Shown here: positions 52,000 to 60,342 of the stretch, in pieces
Layout: every line of letters begins with the position of its first letter
Position numbering within the stretch: the first letter of the stretch is position 1
Assembly: GCA_964434955.1 (NCBI GenBank)
Contig: CAYSXI010000003.1
Coordinates: 28,082 to 92,081 of the forward strand
Direction: 5' to 3'
DNA length: 64,000 nucleotides
DNA from: JANQLU01 sp964434955
GTDB lineage: Bacteria > Planctomycetota > Planctomycetia > Pirellulales > Pirellulaceae
The notes under the pieces: model-generated
What the model saw: the letters and a program-made list of their open reading frames with translations, nothing else
Told to the model about the DNA's origin: nothing
The model's database searches: none
Translations under genes and position numbers: made by a program

Positions 52000-53823
52000 T
52001 TAGTTTGCCATCCCAGGCACGCGACGAAGCGTAGGCGCTGGAATCGTATTATCGTGACTCAGAATTCGGGACTTTCCAACGAAGTAGTTGGCATTTCCCT
52101 CGACGACCAAGTTGTAAAGCTTGGCGGGTTCGCCTGTTTTGATATCGCGAATGATGGCGATCCCGCCAGCACAATTCAAAGGCAAACCAACTTTGAGATC
52201 GCGAGCCTTCACCCAGCCCTGGCCGGCAACCCAGAAAGGATGCCCCCCGCTGCATTGGATGGTCTCATTGGAGAGGCGGATGGTTACGGTTTTCGTTTCC
52301 GGACGAATCGTGGGGCGAAGGACCATCTTGTATTCAAGACTACCCGTCTCGACGTTTTGGCTAAGCACTTGATCGCCAACCTTAATCGATTCGACGGAGA
52401 TCGCGCCTCGATCGGTCCAGATTTTTGTTCCTGCAACCAGGCATTCGCAGCTCCCACCGCCCGTCCGCGCTCCACCGGTTCGATTTCCCGAACCCGCGAG
52501 CAATGGTCCCGTTGGAGCCAAGAGGTCACGATCGTAAACCTCGACGTTCCGCTGATACCGGTCGTAATCAATTGGGCGAGATTCAGTGAAGACTTCGTTG
52601 TAGTCATTCCACCATTTCCACCAGGCCTCGATGTCATCTCCGAGGTTGATCCCGACGGCTTCATTCAACACGGAGGTGATTCGTTTGTTATTCTGTTCGA
52701 TCGAAACATTTTGGCGTTCCTTCATTCGCTCGTTCATCGGCGCATTGCGTCGAATATCTCGCATGGTTTGCCGAATCGAGTCTCGCCCATTCGTTAGCCC
52801 CGAGGTAAAGCGTTGGTAAACCGTGTCATATTGCTTGATGACATCCGAATCCATTCTTTTCTGAAAATAGACGTGGCGATACAAAACCTGCTGTCGAGCG
52901 CCGGGAATGACGGTGACGCGACTGATTACGGGCGATACCAGTTGGGATAGCAGCGTTGGAACGTAGTCGTATTTGTTTTTTGATGCCAACGCTTTCGTCG
53001 CCATTTGGCGACAGGAATACCAGGGGCTTTCAGTCGACAGGCGAGTCAACGCAAGCGAGGCTTCGATTTCTTCGAATTGAGCGAACTTCTTGATCACGGC
53101 CTTGGAGACTTCCGGGCTATGATTGGCAAGCATCAACTCAAGTGCGGGGACCGAAGAGCCGTCCTTGATTTCCTTGAGTTTGGCGAGCCCTTTCTCGCGT
53201 TTTGTTTGGCTCGGGTTGTTGATCAACTTTCGAATTTCGCGAATTTCTTCTCGCCACGCGTCCAAGCGTTTTTGCGTGATCAGCAACTGTGTCACCTCGG
53301 CAAGCATTTGCTTGGGAGTTACCCAACGATCGTTGACTTCGCGATGCCCCAGGAGTTGTCTCACTCCGCGGTGATTGGGATTGTGCCAAAGCGCTCGATT
53401 CAAATGCGCTACCGTTTGGCGTTCGAGTCCTTTTTTACGACACCAGTCCGCGATCAACATTTGCCCATTGAAGTCATCTTTGGCCAAATCACGTTGTGCC
53501 AGGTATTCCTGGTGCAACTGATCCTTCAAAGTCAACTTCGCGATTTCCTCAGGAGTTCGCCAAGCCACTCCGTCGTTGATTTTTCCACGCATCGATTGAA
53601 TCGAAGCATGCTCGCAACCTGCGATTTCCTCGGCTTTGTTCAACGCGCGATTCCGCAAATCAATTCGGCCGTAAATCTCGTGATACTTGGCCTCGTTGAT
53701 GAGTTGACGGACATCAAGATTCGAATCGTTACTTTTGCTTTTGTCGTCTTCGGCAATGGCAGGGGTGCCGGCCAACAAGCAAAAACCCAAAAGGGAACAC
53801 AGGGTACTCAGGCTCAATCTCAT
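52000..53823 (-). CDS. Secreted protein with C-terminal Hint (Hedgehog/intein) domain
   Basis: A 607-residue protein with a signal peptide (about residues 1-24, ending AIA). Residues 30-430 are helical, with HEAT-like stretches (SVPALELMLANHSPEVSKAV). A Gly-rich linker (TGGARTGGGS) leads to a Hint domain at 461-592: block A CLVAGTKIWTDRG with Cys461, VESIKVGDQVL, block B TIQCSGGHPFWV with His528, and the end NYFVGKSRILSHDN with Asn592. Only 15 residues follow (TIPAPTL to the C-terminus). The closing motif is HDN rather than HN. The family (pretoxin-Hint, bacterial intein-like) cleaves or splices itself; here cleavage would release a 15-residue tail. GGAG favours the second of two adjacent ATGs. 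Confidence 0.88.
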   Translation of the reverse strand: MRLSLSTLCSLLGFCLLAGTPAIAEDDKSKSNDSNLDVRQLINEAKYHEIYGRIDLRNRALNKAEEIAGCEHASIQSMRGKINDGVAWRTPEEIAKLTLKDQLHQEYLAQRDLAKDDFNGQMLIADWCRKKGLERQTVAHLNRALWHNPNHRGVRQLLGHREVNDRWVTPKQMLAEVTQLLITQKRLDAWREEIREIRKLINNPSQTKREKGLAKLKEIKDGSSVPALELMLANHSPEVSKAVIKKFAQFEEIEASLALTRLSTESPWYSCRQMATKALASKNKYDYVPTLLSQLVSPVISRVTVIPGARQQVLYRHVYFQKRMDSDVIKQYDTVYQRFTSGLTNGRDSIRQTMRDIRRNAPMNERMKERQNVSIEQNNKRITSVLNEAVGINLGDDIEAWWKWWNDYNEVFTESRPIDYDRYQRNVEVYDRDLLAPTGPLLAGSGNRTGGARTGGGSCECLVAGTKIWTDRGAISVESIKVGDQVLSQNVETGSLEYKMVLRPTIRPETKTVTIRLSNETIQCSGGHPFWVAGQGWVKARDLKVGLPLNCAGGIAIIRDIKTGEPAKLYNLVVEGNANYFVGKSRILSHDNTIPAPTLRRVPGMAN

Positions 53824-54072
53824 CATAGACTCCCTTTGATTGACGCATCCAATTTCGCGAACCGTTTGATTCGCCGCCGACAATTCGTCGACAAATTTCT
53901 GAGACTCGGAGAAGTCCGGCCAGGAAAACCGGTAAGGTGGGAGACGGGTTGATGTAAGGCTATCAGAATCCCAACATCAGGTCAAAAAAAATCCGCCCAA
54001 AAATTTCTTCGGTAAACTTAAAAGAAACGGCGTGACACCATCCGTTTTTCGGACACGTGAAGGCATGCGTTG

Positions 54073-56133
54073 CTATCGCTGCTTCTTCGGTCTTGGAACT
54101 TTCCCGCGGCGATTTCGCCCCTTTCGACCCTTGGATGATGACTGAGCTTTGGCGGCAGAAATCGGTTGTCCGATTTGATCGCTCAATCGCCCAATTTGAT
54201 CGCGCAATGAAGCCGCTTTCTCGAAATCCAATTCTTCCGCGGCAGCCAACATTTCCTTTTCCAACTCGTTGATATACTCCTGCGTGACCACTTCGGTCTC
54301 GTCGGTGCGGCCCACGATCTCGTTGGCTTCTCGGTGCGCACGTACTTCGGATTCGATCGTATCGCGAATCTTTTTTTGAACCGTTTGAGGTGTGATCCCG
54401 TGTTCTTGGTTGTATTCTTCCTGCAATGCCCGACGTCGTGAAGTCTCCTCCATGGCTCCCTGCATGGCCGCCGTAACCTTGTCAGCATAAAGAATGACTT
54501 TGGCGTTTACATTTCGAGCCGAACGGCCAATTGTCTGAATCAACGAAGTTTCACTTCGCAAAAACCCTTCCTTGTCGGCATCCAGAATTGCCACCAATGA
54601 GACTTCGGGAAGGTCCAGGCCCTCTCGCAAAAGGTTGACCCCGACCAAAGCCTCAAAGCGGCCCTTGCGAAGGTCCTGAAGCAACTCGACGCGTTCAAAT
54701 GCGTCCAGTTCGCTGTGCAACCATTTACAGAGAATTCCATTCTCGGTCAGGTAGGCAGAAAGATCCTCCGCCAATCGTTTGGTCAATGCGGTAACGAGGA
54801 CACGTTCCTTGCGGTCTCGGCGCTCGCGAATTTCGTCGATCAAATGCGCGACTTGACCGCGAGCCGGAACCACGTCAATCACCGGATCCAACAACCCCGT
54901 TGGACGAATGATCTGCTCGACGACTTCGCCCTCCGCCTTGGTCAATTCGTAGTCACCTGGCGTCGCGGAAACATGAACGATCTGCTTGGTCTTTGTTTCC
55001 CACTCTTCGAACTTCATTGGCCGGTTGTCCAGTGCACTGGGCAACCGAAATCCGTGTTCGACAAGTGTGGTTTTTCGACTGCGATCACCGGAATACATCG
55101 CACCGATTTGCGGAATGGTCACATGCGATTCATCAACAAACAACAAAAAATCTTCGGGAAAGAAATCATAGAGTGTTTCAGGGGTATCTCCCTCGTTTCG
55201 TCCCGCGATGTGCCGACTGTAATTTTCGATCCCTGGACAATGACCCACGTTTTGCAACATCTCGACATCGAAACGGGTTCGAGCACTCAATCGCTGAGCC
55301 TCAAGCAGCTTGCCCTGGGTACGAAATTTTTCCAACTGCTCTTCCAATTCGGCTTTGATGGCTCGAACGGCTGCTTGAATTCGGTCTTCCGGTGTCACAA
55401 AGTGCTTGGCGGGATAAATGAAGAGGCGATCATGTGTCGAAATCGTTTCCGCGCTGACCGGGTTAATGATCGCCAATTGCTCGATCTCATCGCCCCAGAA
55501 TTCAATCCGATAGGCGTACTCTTCATAGGCGGGCCAAATCTCGACGCAGTCGCCGCGAACACGAACCTTGCTGCGCTCAAATGCAATATCATTTCGCTCG
55601 TACTGGATATCGACCAGCTTTTCGAGCATCGTATCCCGATCGATTGACTCGCCTTTGACGAGTGCAACCATCAATTTCTTGTAGTCATCCGGCGAACCAA
55701 GACCATAAATACTGGATACACTGGCGACGATCACCACGTCATTGCGGCTGACCAGCGAACTGGTGGTTGCCAAACGAAGTCGATCAATTTCTTCGTTGAT
55801 CGAAGCGTCTTTCTCGATGTAAATGTCACGCTGGGGAATGTACGCTTCGGGCTGATAGTAGTCATAGTAGCTGACAAAGTAATGCACGGCGTTGCGAGGG
55901 AAAAATTCTTTGAATTCGCTGTATAGCTGTGCCGCCAACGTCTTGTTGTGACTGATCACCAAGGCCGGCTTTTGCATTTGCTGGATCACGTTTGCCATCG
56001 TGAAGGTCTTGCCGGAGCCGGTGACACCCATCAACACCTGGTGCTTCTTGTTGTCCTGCAATCCGGCCACCAATTCAGCAATCGCTTTGGGCTGGTCGCC
56101 GGCTGGTTCAAATTGAGAGGTAAGCTCAAACAT
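54073..56133 (-). CDS. uvrB: UvrABC nucleotide excision repair protein B
   Basis: A 686-residue helicase-like subunit that verifies DNA lesions with UvrA and recruits UvrC. Walker A is GVTGSGKT (36-43); the beta-hairpin that inserts into DNA is YYDYYQPEAYIP with IEKDASINEEI; motif II-VI elements include DESHVTIPQIG, ATPGDYEL, GLDLPEVSLVAILD and QTIGRSARN. The C-terminal UVR motif (LEKEMLAAAEELDFEKAA) that binds UvrC is present. Near the end an imperfect in-frame 21-bp duplication gives LRDQIG and LSDQIG. It begins five bases after the comEA-like gene. Confidence 0.97.
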   Translation of the reverse strand: MFELTSQFEPAGDQPKAIAELVAGLQDNKKHQVLMGVTGSGKTFTMANVIQQMQKPALVISHNKTLAAQLYSEFKEFFPRNAVHYFVSYYDYYQPEAYIPQRDIYIEKDASINEEIDRLRLATTSSLVSRNDVVIVASVSSIYGLGSPDDYKKLMVALVKGESIDRDTMLEKLVDIQYERNDIAFERSKVRVRGDCVEIWPAYEEYAYRIEFWGDEIEQLAIINPVSAETISTHDRLFIYPAKHFVTPEDRIQAAVRAIKAELEEQLEKFRTQGKLLEAQRLSARTRFDVEMLQNVGHCPGIENYSRHIAGRNEGDTPETLYDFFPEDFLLFVDESHVTIPQIGAMYSGDRSRKTTLVEHGFRLPSALDNRPMKFEEWETKTKQIVHVSATPGDYELTKAEGEVVEQIIRPTGLLDPVIDVVPARGQVAHLIDEIRERRDRKERVLVTALTKRLAEDLSAYLTENGILCKWLHSELDAFERVELLQDLRKGRFEALVGVNLLREGLDLPEVSLVAILDADKEGFLRSETSLIQTIGRSARNVNAKVILYADKVTAAMQGAMEETSRRRALQEEYNQEHGITPQTVQKKIRDTIESEVRAHREANEIVGRTDETEVVTQEYINELEKEMLAAAEELDFEKAASLRDQIGRLSDQIGQPISAAKAQSSSKGRKGRNRRGKVPRPKKQR

Positions 56134-56138
56134 GAAGT

Positions 56139-56609
56139 CTATTCACCTGAGGGGTTTGCATCGGTTGAAAACGGGCCATCCGTTGGCTTTAGGTATTTGC
56201 GAATTTGTTCAAGCTTCTTGGTGCCAATTCCGCGAACTTCTTTCAACTGTTCAATCGAACGAAAAGGGCCATGCTGTTCGCGATGCATCACGATTCGCCG
56301 AGCCGTGTCATCTCCAATGCCGGGAAGATTCGAAAACTCTGGCCAATCGGCCGAATTGATATCGACTTGGAATTCAGCCTTCCGTTGCGGCACCTCGTCG
56401 ATATCAATCAATCGTTGATTCGCGATGACCTGGTACCCGACATAGGCACCGATACCGATCGCCGATATCAAAATCAGAAACCAGACCGCAATCTGATCGG
56501 ATCTCCGCAACCAACTGGAAACCGAAAACACGGAAAAGAAACTCGCGGAATCATCAAGCGATTCTTGCTTGAGTTGTTGCGATTCCAGTTGCTCTAAATC
56601 GTCTGGCAC
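56139..56609 (-). CDS. ComEA-like helix-hairpin-helix membrane protein
   Basis: A 156-residue protein with one transmembrane helix (about residues 42-63) and a C-terminal pair of helix-hairpin-helix motifs: VDINSADWPEFSNLPGIGDD and IEQLKEVRGIGTKKLEQI. This is the ComEA DNA-binding pattern, where a membrane-anchored protein binds incoming double-stranded DNA. Here the cytoplasmic N-terminal extension is longer than usual. No other competence gene is adjacent; the gene is five bases upstream of uvrB and probably co-transcribed with it. Confidence 0.87.
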   Translation of the reverse strand: MPDDLEQLESQQLKQESLDDSASFFSVFSVSSWLRRSDQIAVWFLILISAIGIGAYVGYQVIANQRLIDIDEVPQRKAEFQVDINSADWPEFSNLPGIGDDTARRIVMHREQHGPFRSIEQLKEVRGIGTKKLEQIRKYLKPTDGPFSTDANPSGE

Positions 56610-56708
56610 GATACCTGACCCACCAATCCCATCGGAAAAATCGGATCTTGGATTCTAATCCATTTTTTTGAAGTTAAGCAGAGGCGCGCCAGCATTCGGT
56701 GGCTTCCA

Positions 56709-56984
56709 TTATTTTTGCTTTTGCACCCAGGCAACGAATTTGGCGATTTCCGGGTTGGATTTCAGCAAATCCAGCGAGTTAAAGTGTCGACCCAAGTCCT
56801 TTTCGCTGGGGATCAATCGGTGCACCTCGTTGTGACAAGGGCGACATAAATCGACCGTTTTTGCCATCTGCTCCCTGGAATAGTTCTTCTTGAACCACTT
56901 GTTGCTGTGGCAGGTTCTCGGAATGAGATGATGTTCGGTCGTGCCCGTCTTCGTCACTCGCCCACAAAGTTCACAGGCTTTCAT
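56709..56984 (-). CDS. Small HNH-type nuclease-like protein
   Basis: A 91-residue protein with the zinc-binding HNH pattern: CELCGRV near the start, TEHHLIPRTCH (first His pair), and CRPCHNEVHRLI (second CxxC and His/Asn). This small stand-alone HNH type is common in bacteria and phages. There is no associated methyltransferase or restriction gene. An actual DNA target is unknown. Confidence 0.87.
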   Translation of the reverse strand: MKACELCGRVTKTGTTEHHLIPRTCHSNKWFKKNYSREQMAKTVDLCRPCHNEVHRLIPSEKDLGRHFNSLDLLKSNPEIAKFVAWVQKQK

Positions 56985-57018
56985 TTTAGTCTTTGGGCTT
57001 TCTTTCCGGTTGGATTCA

Positions 57019-57048
57019 GGCCGATTGGCAACAGGCCGATTGAAAACA
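57019..57048. repeat. 15-bp tandem repeat, two copies
   Basis: CAGGCCGATTGGCAA and CAGGCCGATTGAAAA are directly adjacent, between the sulfatase stop and the HNH gene; two mismatches. Confidence 0.8.
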
Positions 57049-57066
57049 GGTTTGGTTCGCAGTCCA

Positions 57067-58857
57067 TCACTTGATCGTCACGACTTTGCGTGGATACGCG
57101 GGTGAGTGAATCTCGTAGTGTTTCCCGTCAACGCTTTCGACAACATAGACATCACCCAGCTTTGCCTCGTCGAAGGCCAGCTTCTCGCCCGGCTTTACTC
57201 TTTTGACGGCCCGAAGTTTCCAGGCTCTTCTCCCGCTCGACTGGATCAAATTAAGCAGCAGGGTCGTTTCCGTTTCATTGGAAAAAGTTAGACCAACGCG
57301 CATGCGACCAGGTTCAGGGCTTGAGTGAATCATTGGCACAAGATTCAACTTTTTTCGGGGATGCGTCTTGAGTAACTTTGCAACCAAAACTTGAATTTGC
57401 TCAGAGCTCGCGGTCGCGGCAATGTTCTTTTTCTCATTCGGATCAGAACGGTGATCGTAAAGCTCACGAGCCCGCACAGCGCCAGATTGAAAGTCTCGCC
57501 ATTCGACATAGCGGTATCGGTCGGTCCGTATCGCATATCCCATGTACTCCTGCTCCCCGTCCCGTCGATAGTACTGACTCGTCGCGCCTTCATGAATCGG
57601 CTTGTCGATATCATTCAAAACGGGTCTCAGGCTTTTTCCGTCGACGAATTGCGGGATGTCGATCCCTGCCAAGTCACACAGGGTTGGATACAAATCCAGA
57701 AGTTCGACCAGTTGATTGGTTCGCTTCCCGGTGTGCTTCATTCCCGGAGCCGAAATGATGAGCGGAACCCGTGTGTCAATTTCGTAATTGGTTCGCTTTC
57801 CCCACGCCGAATACTCGCCCAACTTCCAACCGTGATCACTCCAAAGAACGACAATCGTGTTATCGGCAAGACCTTCGTCTTCCAGCGCTTTGAGTAATCT
57901 GCCGATTTGTGCGTCAACGTAGCTGACACATGCGTAGTAAGCGTGCAGCAAATACTGCACTTTTTCGGCGGAAGGTTTTTCTTTGTCCCAGGGCTCTGGA
58001 AATTCGGCCAGGTCCACATAGTGCGCCATTTCCCGATTGCTAAACATTGCGTATCTAGGCGTGTTCGGGTTTACCTTTTCGTCTCTTCGCGTCGGAAACT
58101 TTTTGCGGTCATGCATGTCCCAATATTTCTTGGGAGAGATCCACGCCAAGTGCGGACGAATGTAACCCATCGCCAGGAAGAACGGCTTTTCCGACTTTGC
58201 CAGCCGGCGAAGGTCCTGAATCGCCATGTCGGTGCGCGCTCCATCCAGCATGCGGTGATCGGCAATCTCAGGTGAAGCCGCGATCGGCCCGCGAAGAATA
58301 TTTTTTCGCCAATCGTTTGCGGGAAGCGATCGATCCACACTGCGGATTCGTTCTCTTGTTCCCTGGGGATAGGGATAAGGCAGCCCGGACAGAGGACGAA
58401 TTGGTTCGCTCCAGGATTGGGGATCTGGAGTCGGGTTGTGAAAGATCTTCCCGTGACTCACCGCCGTGTAGCCATGCTTGCGAAACCATTGCGGCATCGT
58501 TATCGCATCCGGTTTCGCTTCGCGAAAATGAATTGGCAACGTCCAAACACCGAGGTTGTCCGGCCGCAAACCCGTCATCAAACTCGCGCGAGAAGGGTTA
58601 CAAACCGCGACCTGGCAATAGGCTCGATCAAACTGAAGTCCGCGGGATGCAAGCCGGTCCATGTTTGGAGTGATCGCCAGCTTGTCACCGTAGCAACCAA
58701 TCGATGGCCGCAGGTCGTCAACGGCAATGAACAAAACATTCGGGCGTTCATTCCCAAGGACTGGAGAGCCTAATCCTATCAACGTGACGAGCAAGAACCA
58801 GAGACTTGCTATTCGCTGTCGGTAAATGGAGAAACAATCACTCTTCTGGCAGCCCAT
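57067..58857 (-). CDS. Secreted sulfatase (iduronate-2-sulfatase-like)
   Basis: A 596-residue sulfatase with a signal peptide (about residues 10-35, ending VLG). The metal site starts with NVLFIAVDDLRP, and the formylglycine site is CNPSRASLMTG, a C-x-P-S-R motif whose Cys is oxidised to formylglycine. Further blocks are SHGKIFHN, GYIRPHLAW and VVLWSDHGWKLGEYSAWGK, which fit the iduronate-2-sulfatase-like subfamily. A C-terminal domain of about 110 residues follows the family core. Planctomycetes use many of these on sulfated algal polysaccharides; the exact sugar is unknown. No formylglycine-generating enzyme is adjacent. Confidence 0.94.
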   Translation of the reverse strand: MGCQKSDCFSIYRQRIASLWFLLVTLIGLGSPVLGNERPNVLFIAVDDLRPSIGCYGDKLAITPNMDRLASRGLQFDRAYCQVAVCNPSRASLMTGLRPDNLGVWTLPIHFREAKPDAITMPQWFRKHGYTAVSHGKIFHNPTPDPQSWSEPIRPLSGLPYPYPQGTRERIRSVDRSLPANDWRKNILRGPIAASPEIADHRMLDGARTDMAIQDLRRLAKSEKPFFLAMGYIRPHLAWISPKKYWDMHDRKKFPTRRDEKVNPNTPRYAMFSNREMAHYVDLAEFPEPWDKEKPSAEKVQYLLHAYYACVSYVDAQIGRLLKALEDEGLADNTIVVLWSDHGWKLGEYSAWGKRTNYEIDTRVPLIISAPGMKHTGKRTNQLVELLDLYPTLCDLAGIDIPQFVDGKSLRPVLNDIDKPIHEGATSQYYRRDGEQEYMGYAIRTDRYRYVEWRDFQSGAVRARELYDHRSDPNEKKNIAATASSEQIQVLVAKLLKTHPRKKLNLVPMIHSSPEPGRMRVGLTFSNETETTLLLNLIQSSGRRAWKLRAVKRVKPGEKLAFDEAKLGDVYVVESVDGKHYEIHSPAYPRKVVTIK

Positions 58858-58919
58858 CGATGAATCCTATGTCTCTGAAAAAGTCAAAGGTCGCCATGCA
58901 ACCAAAGTCGAAACCCCAG

Positions 58920-58975
58920 GCCCCTTGGCCCCCCTGGCCCCCCTGGCCCCCAGGCCCGTTGGCCCTCTGGCCACG
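58920..58975. repeat. G/C-rich low-complexity repeat (TGGCCCCCC-type units)
   Basis: Four to five imperfect units of about 9-10 bases, TTGGCCCCCC, TGGCCCCCC, TGGCCCCCA and degenerate copies, in the gap between the divergent sulfatase gene and the end of the sdh operon. It can form G-rich structures on the minus strand. Confidence 0.8.
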
Positions 58976-59004
58976 GGATCAAACATCTGGCAACCGACTA
59001 ACGT

Positions 59005-59532
59005 CTAGCGAAAGGGGACATCATCACCAAACTCGTTATGCATATCGCGCATCGAACCCGGCGAATTCGTTTGCGGGCGTTTCTGTTCGATCTCATCGAG
59101 ATACCTTGCACAGGTATTCCATCGCAGGACAGGATGTGGGTCGTCGGCGGGCGCTAATTCGGCGGACTGATCGTAAAATCGCATCGCATTCCGAACCCAA
59201 CTTTCGATCGTCTCCAGGGGGATCGATTTTTTCTGCTGTGCGCGAGCCCAACGCTCGTAAATGATGCCCTCGTAATAAAGCCGGTGAAAGTCGGTTTGCA
59301 GCTTGCCCAGACATTCCTTGGCATGATCCAAAGCATGAGCGTACTTCTCATCGAACTGGTCCGTCAGAGCCAGCAACAACGTGATCCAGGCGATCTCGTT
59401 GTTGTCATCGACGGCGACGATATCGCGACAAATGCTCTCAGCCAACGCCGGCTCATTCAACAACCGGTAGTGGTGAGCCTGTTTCAAAGCGGCTGGGACG
59501 GTTTCCAGAGGGAGCGGTTTTGGGCTGGCCAT
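59005..59532 (-). CDS. Hypothetical TPR-like protein at the end of the sdh operon
   Basis: A 175-residue soluble helical protein. Segments such as LPLETVPAALKQAHHYRLLNEP and AESICRDIVAVDDNNEIAWI match TPR spacing, followed by AHALDHAKECLGKLQTDF. It starts ten bases after the sdhB stop, so it is probably translated from the same message. No known link with succinate dehydrogenase; it could assist assembly (speculative). Confidence 0.75.
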   Translation of the reverse strand: MASPKPLPLETVPAALKQAHHYRLLNEPALAESICRDIVAVDDNNEIAWITLLLALTDQFDEKYAHALDHAKECLGKLQTDFHRLYYEGIIYERWARAQQKKSIPLETIESWVRNAMRFYDQSAELAPADDPHPVLRWNTCARYLDEIEQKRPQTNSPGSMRDMHNEFGDDVPFR

Positions 59533-59542
59533 GGCAAGTTCC

Positions 59543-60316
59543 TTATTCGGAATTTTTCGGTGGCTTTTTCTTCTTCGCAGGCATGATCTTGTGGAGCACC
59601 ATTTTGACCGGATCGTAGTATCGATCGACCACGCGTTCCTTCAAGGGAATGATTGCGTTATCCGTGATCGTAATGCTTTCCGGACAGACCTCAGTGCAAC
59701 ACTTGGTGATATTGCAATAACCGATTCCCATTTCCTTCTTGACCATCGGAATCCGGTCAACATTGTCCAGCGGATGCATTTCCAGGCTCGCCGCGCGTAC
59801 CAAGAATCGCGGACCGCCGAACTCTTCCTTTTTATTGTGTTCCCTCACGACATGACAAACATTTTGGCAAAGAAAACACTCGATGCATTTTCGAAATTCC
59901 TGGACTCGATCCGCTTCTTCCTGCGTAAAGCGAGGATCCGCCTCGTCTTTTTCGTCCATTTGAAATTCTGGAATCTTCTTGTTGACTTCATAATTCCATG
60001 AAACGTCCGTCGCCAGGTCCTTGATCACTGGAAACGATTTCATGGGCCGAACTGCAATCGTCTCACCTGGTTCATAGTTATCCAGGCGATCCATGCACAT
60101 CAGTTTCGGCTTGCCGTTTACCTCCGCGCTACAAGACCCGCATTTGCCCGCTTTGCAATTCCATCGGACGCCAAGGTCCGGCGAATACATGGCAGCCGCC
60201 TTGTGAACGGCGTCCAATACCACCATTCCCGGGTCGGCGGGAATTTTGTATTCGACCATTTCTCCGCCACCGTTTTCGTCGCTTCGAAAAATCTCGAGAT
60301 TGACTTGCTCTTCCAT
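59543..60316 (-). CDS. sdhB: Succinate dehydrogenase iron-sulfur subunit
   Basis: A 257-residue electron-transfer subunit. The N-terminal ferredoxin domain binds 2Fe-2S through CKAGKCGSCSAEVNG and a later Cys (KLMCMD). The C-terminal domain binds 4Fe-4S (CIECFLCQNVCH) and 3Fe-4S (CNITKCCTEVCPE). All cluster ligands are in place. It passes electrons from SdhA to the membrane anchor. The tail is Lys/Pro-rich. Order in the operon is anchor, sdhA, sdhB, TPR-like gene. Confidence 0.96.
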   Translation of the reverse strand: MEEQVNLEIFRSDENGGGEMVEYKIPADPGMVVLDAVHKAAAMYSPDLGVRWNCKAGKCGSCSAEVNGKPKLMCMDRLDNYEPGETIAVRPMKSFPVIKDLATDVSWNYEVNKKIPEFQMDEKDEADPRFTQEEADRVQEFRKCIECFLCQNVCHVVREHNKKEEFGGPRFLVRAASLEMHPLDNVDRIPMVKKEMGIGYCNITKCCTEVCPESITITDNAIIPLKERVVDRYYDPVKMVLHKIMPAKKKKPPKNSE

Positions 60317-60342
60317 TGCTGGATCTCACTTGAGAAAAGGAA

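Noticed and set aside
53005..53952. Plus-strand frame of about 315 codons opposite the Hint protein
   Set aside because: It is a shadow of a well-supported gene with signal peptide and Hint domain.
54715..55647. Plus-strand frame of about 310 codons opposite uvrB
   Set aside because: It is antisense to a highly conserved repair gene and lacks any domain.
58806..59264. Plus-strand frames across the TGGCCCCCC repeat
   Set aside because: Their Pro/Leu/Ala-rich stretch is only the translated repeat, and they overlap the TPR-like gene.
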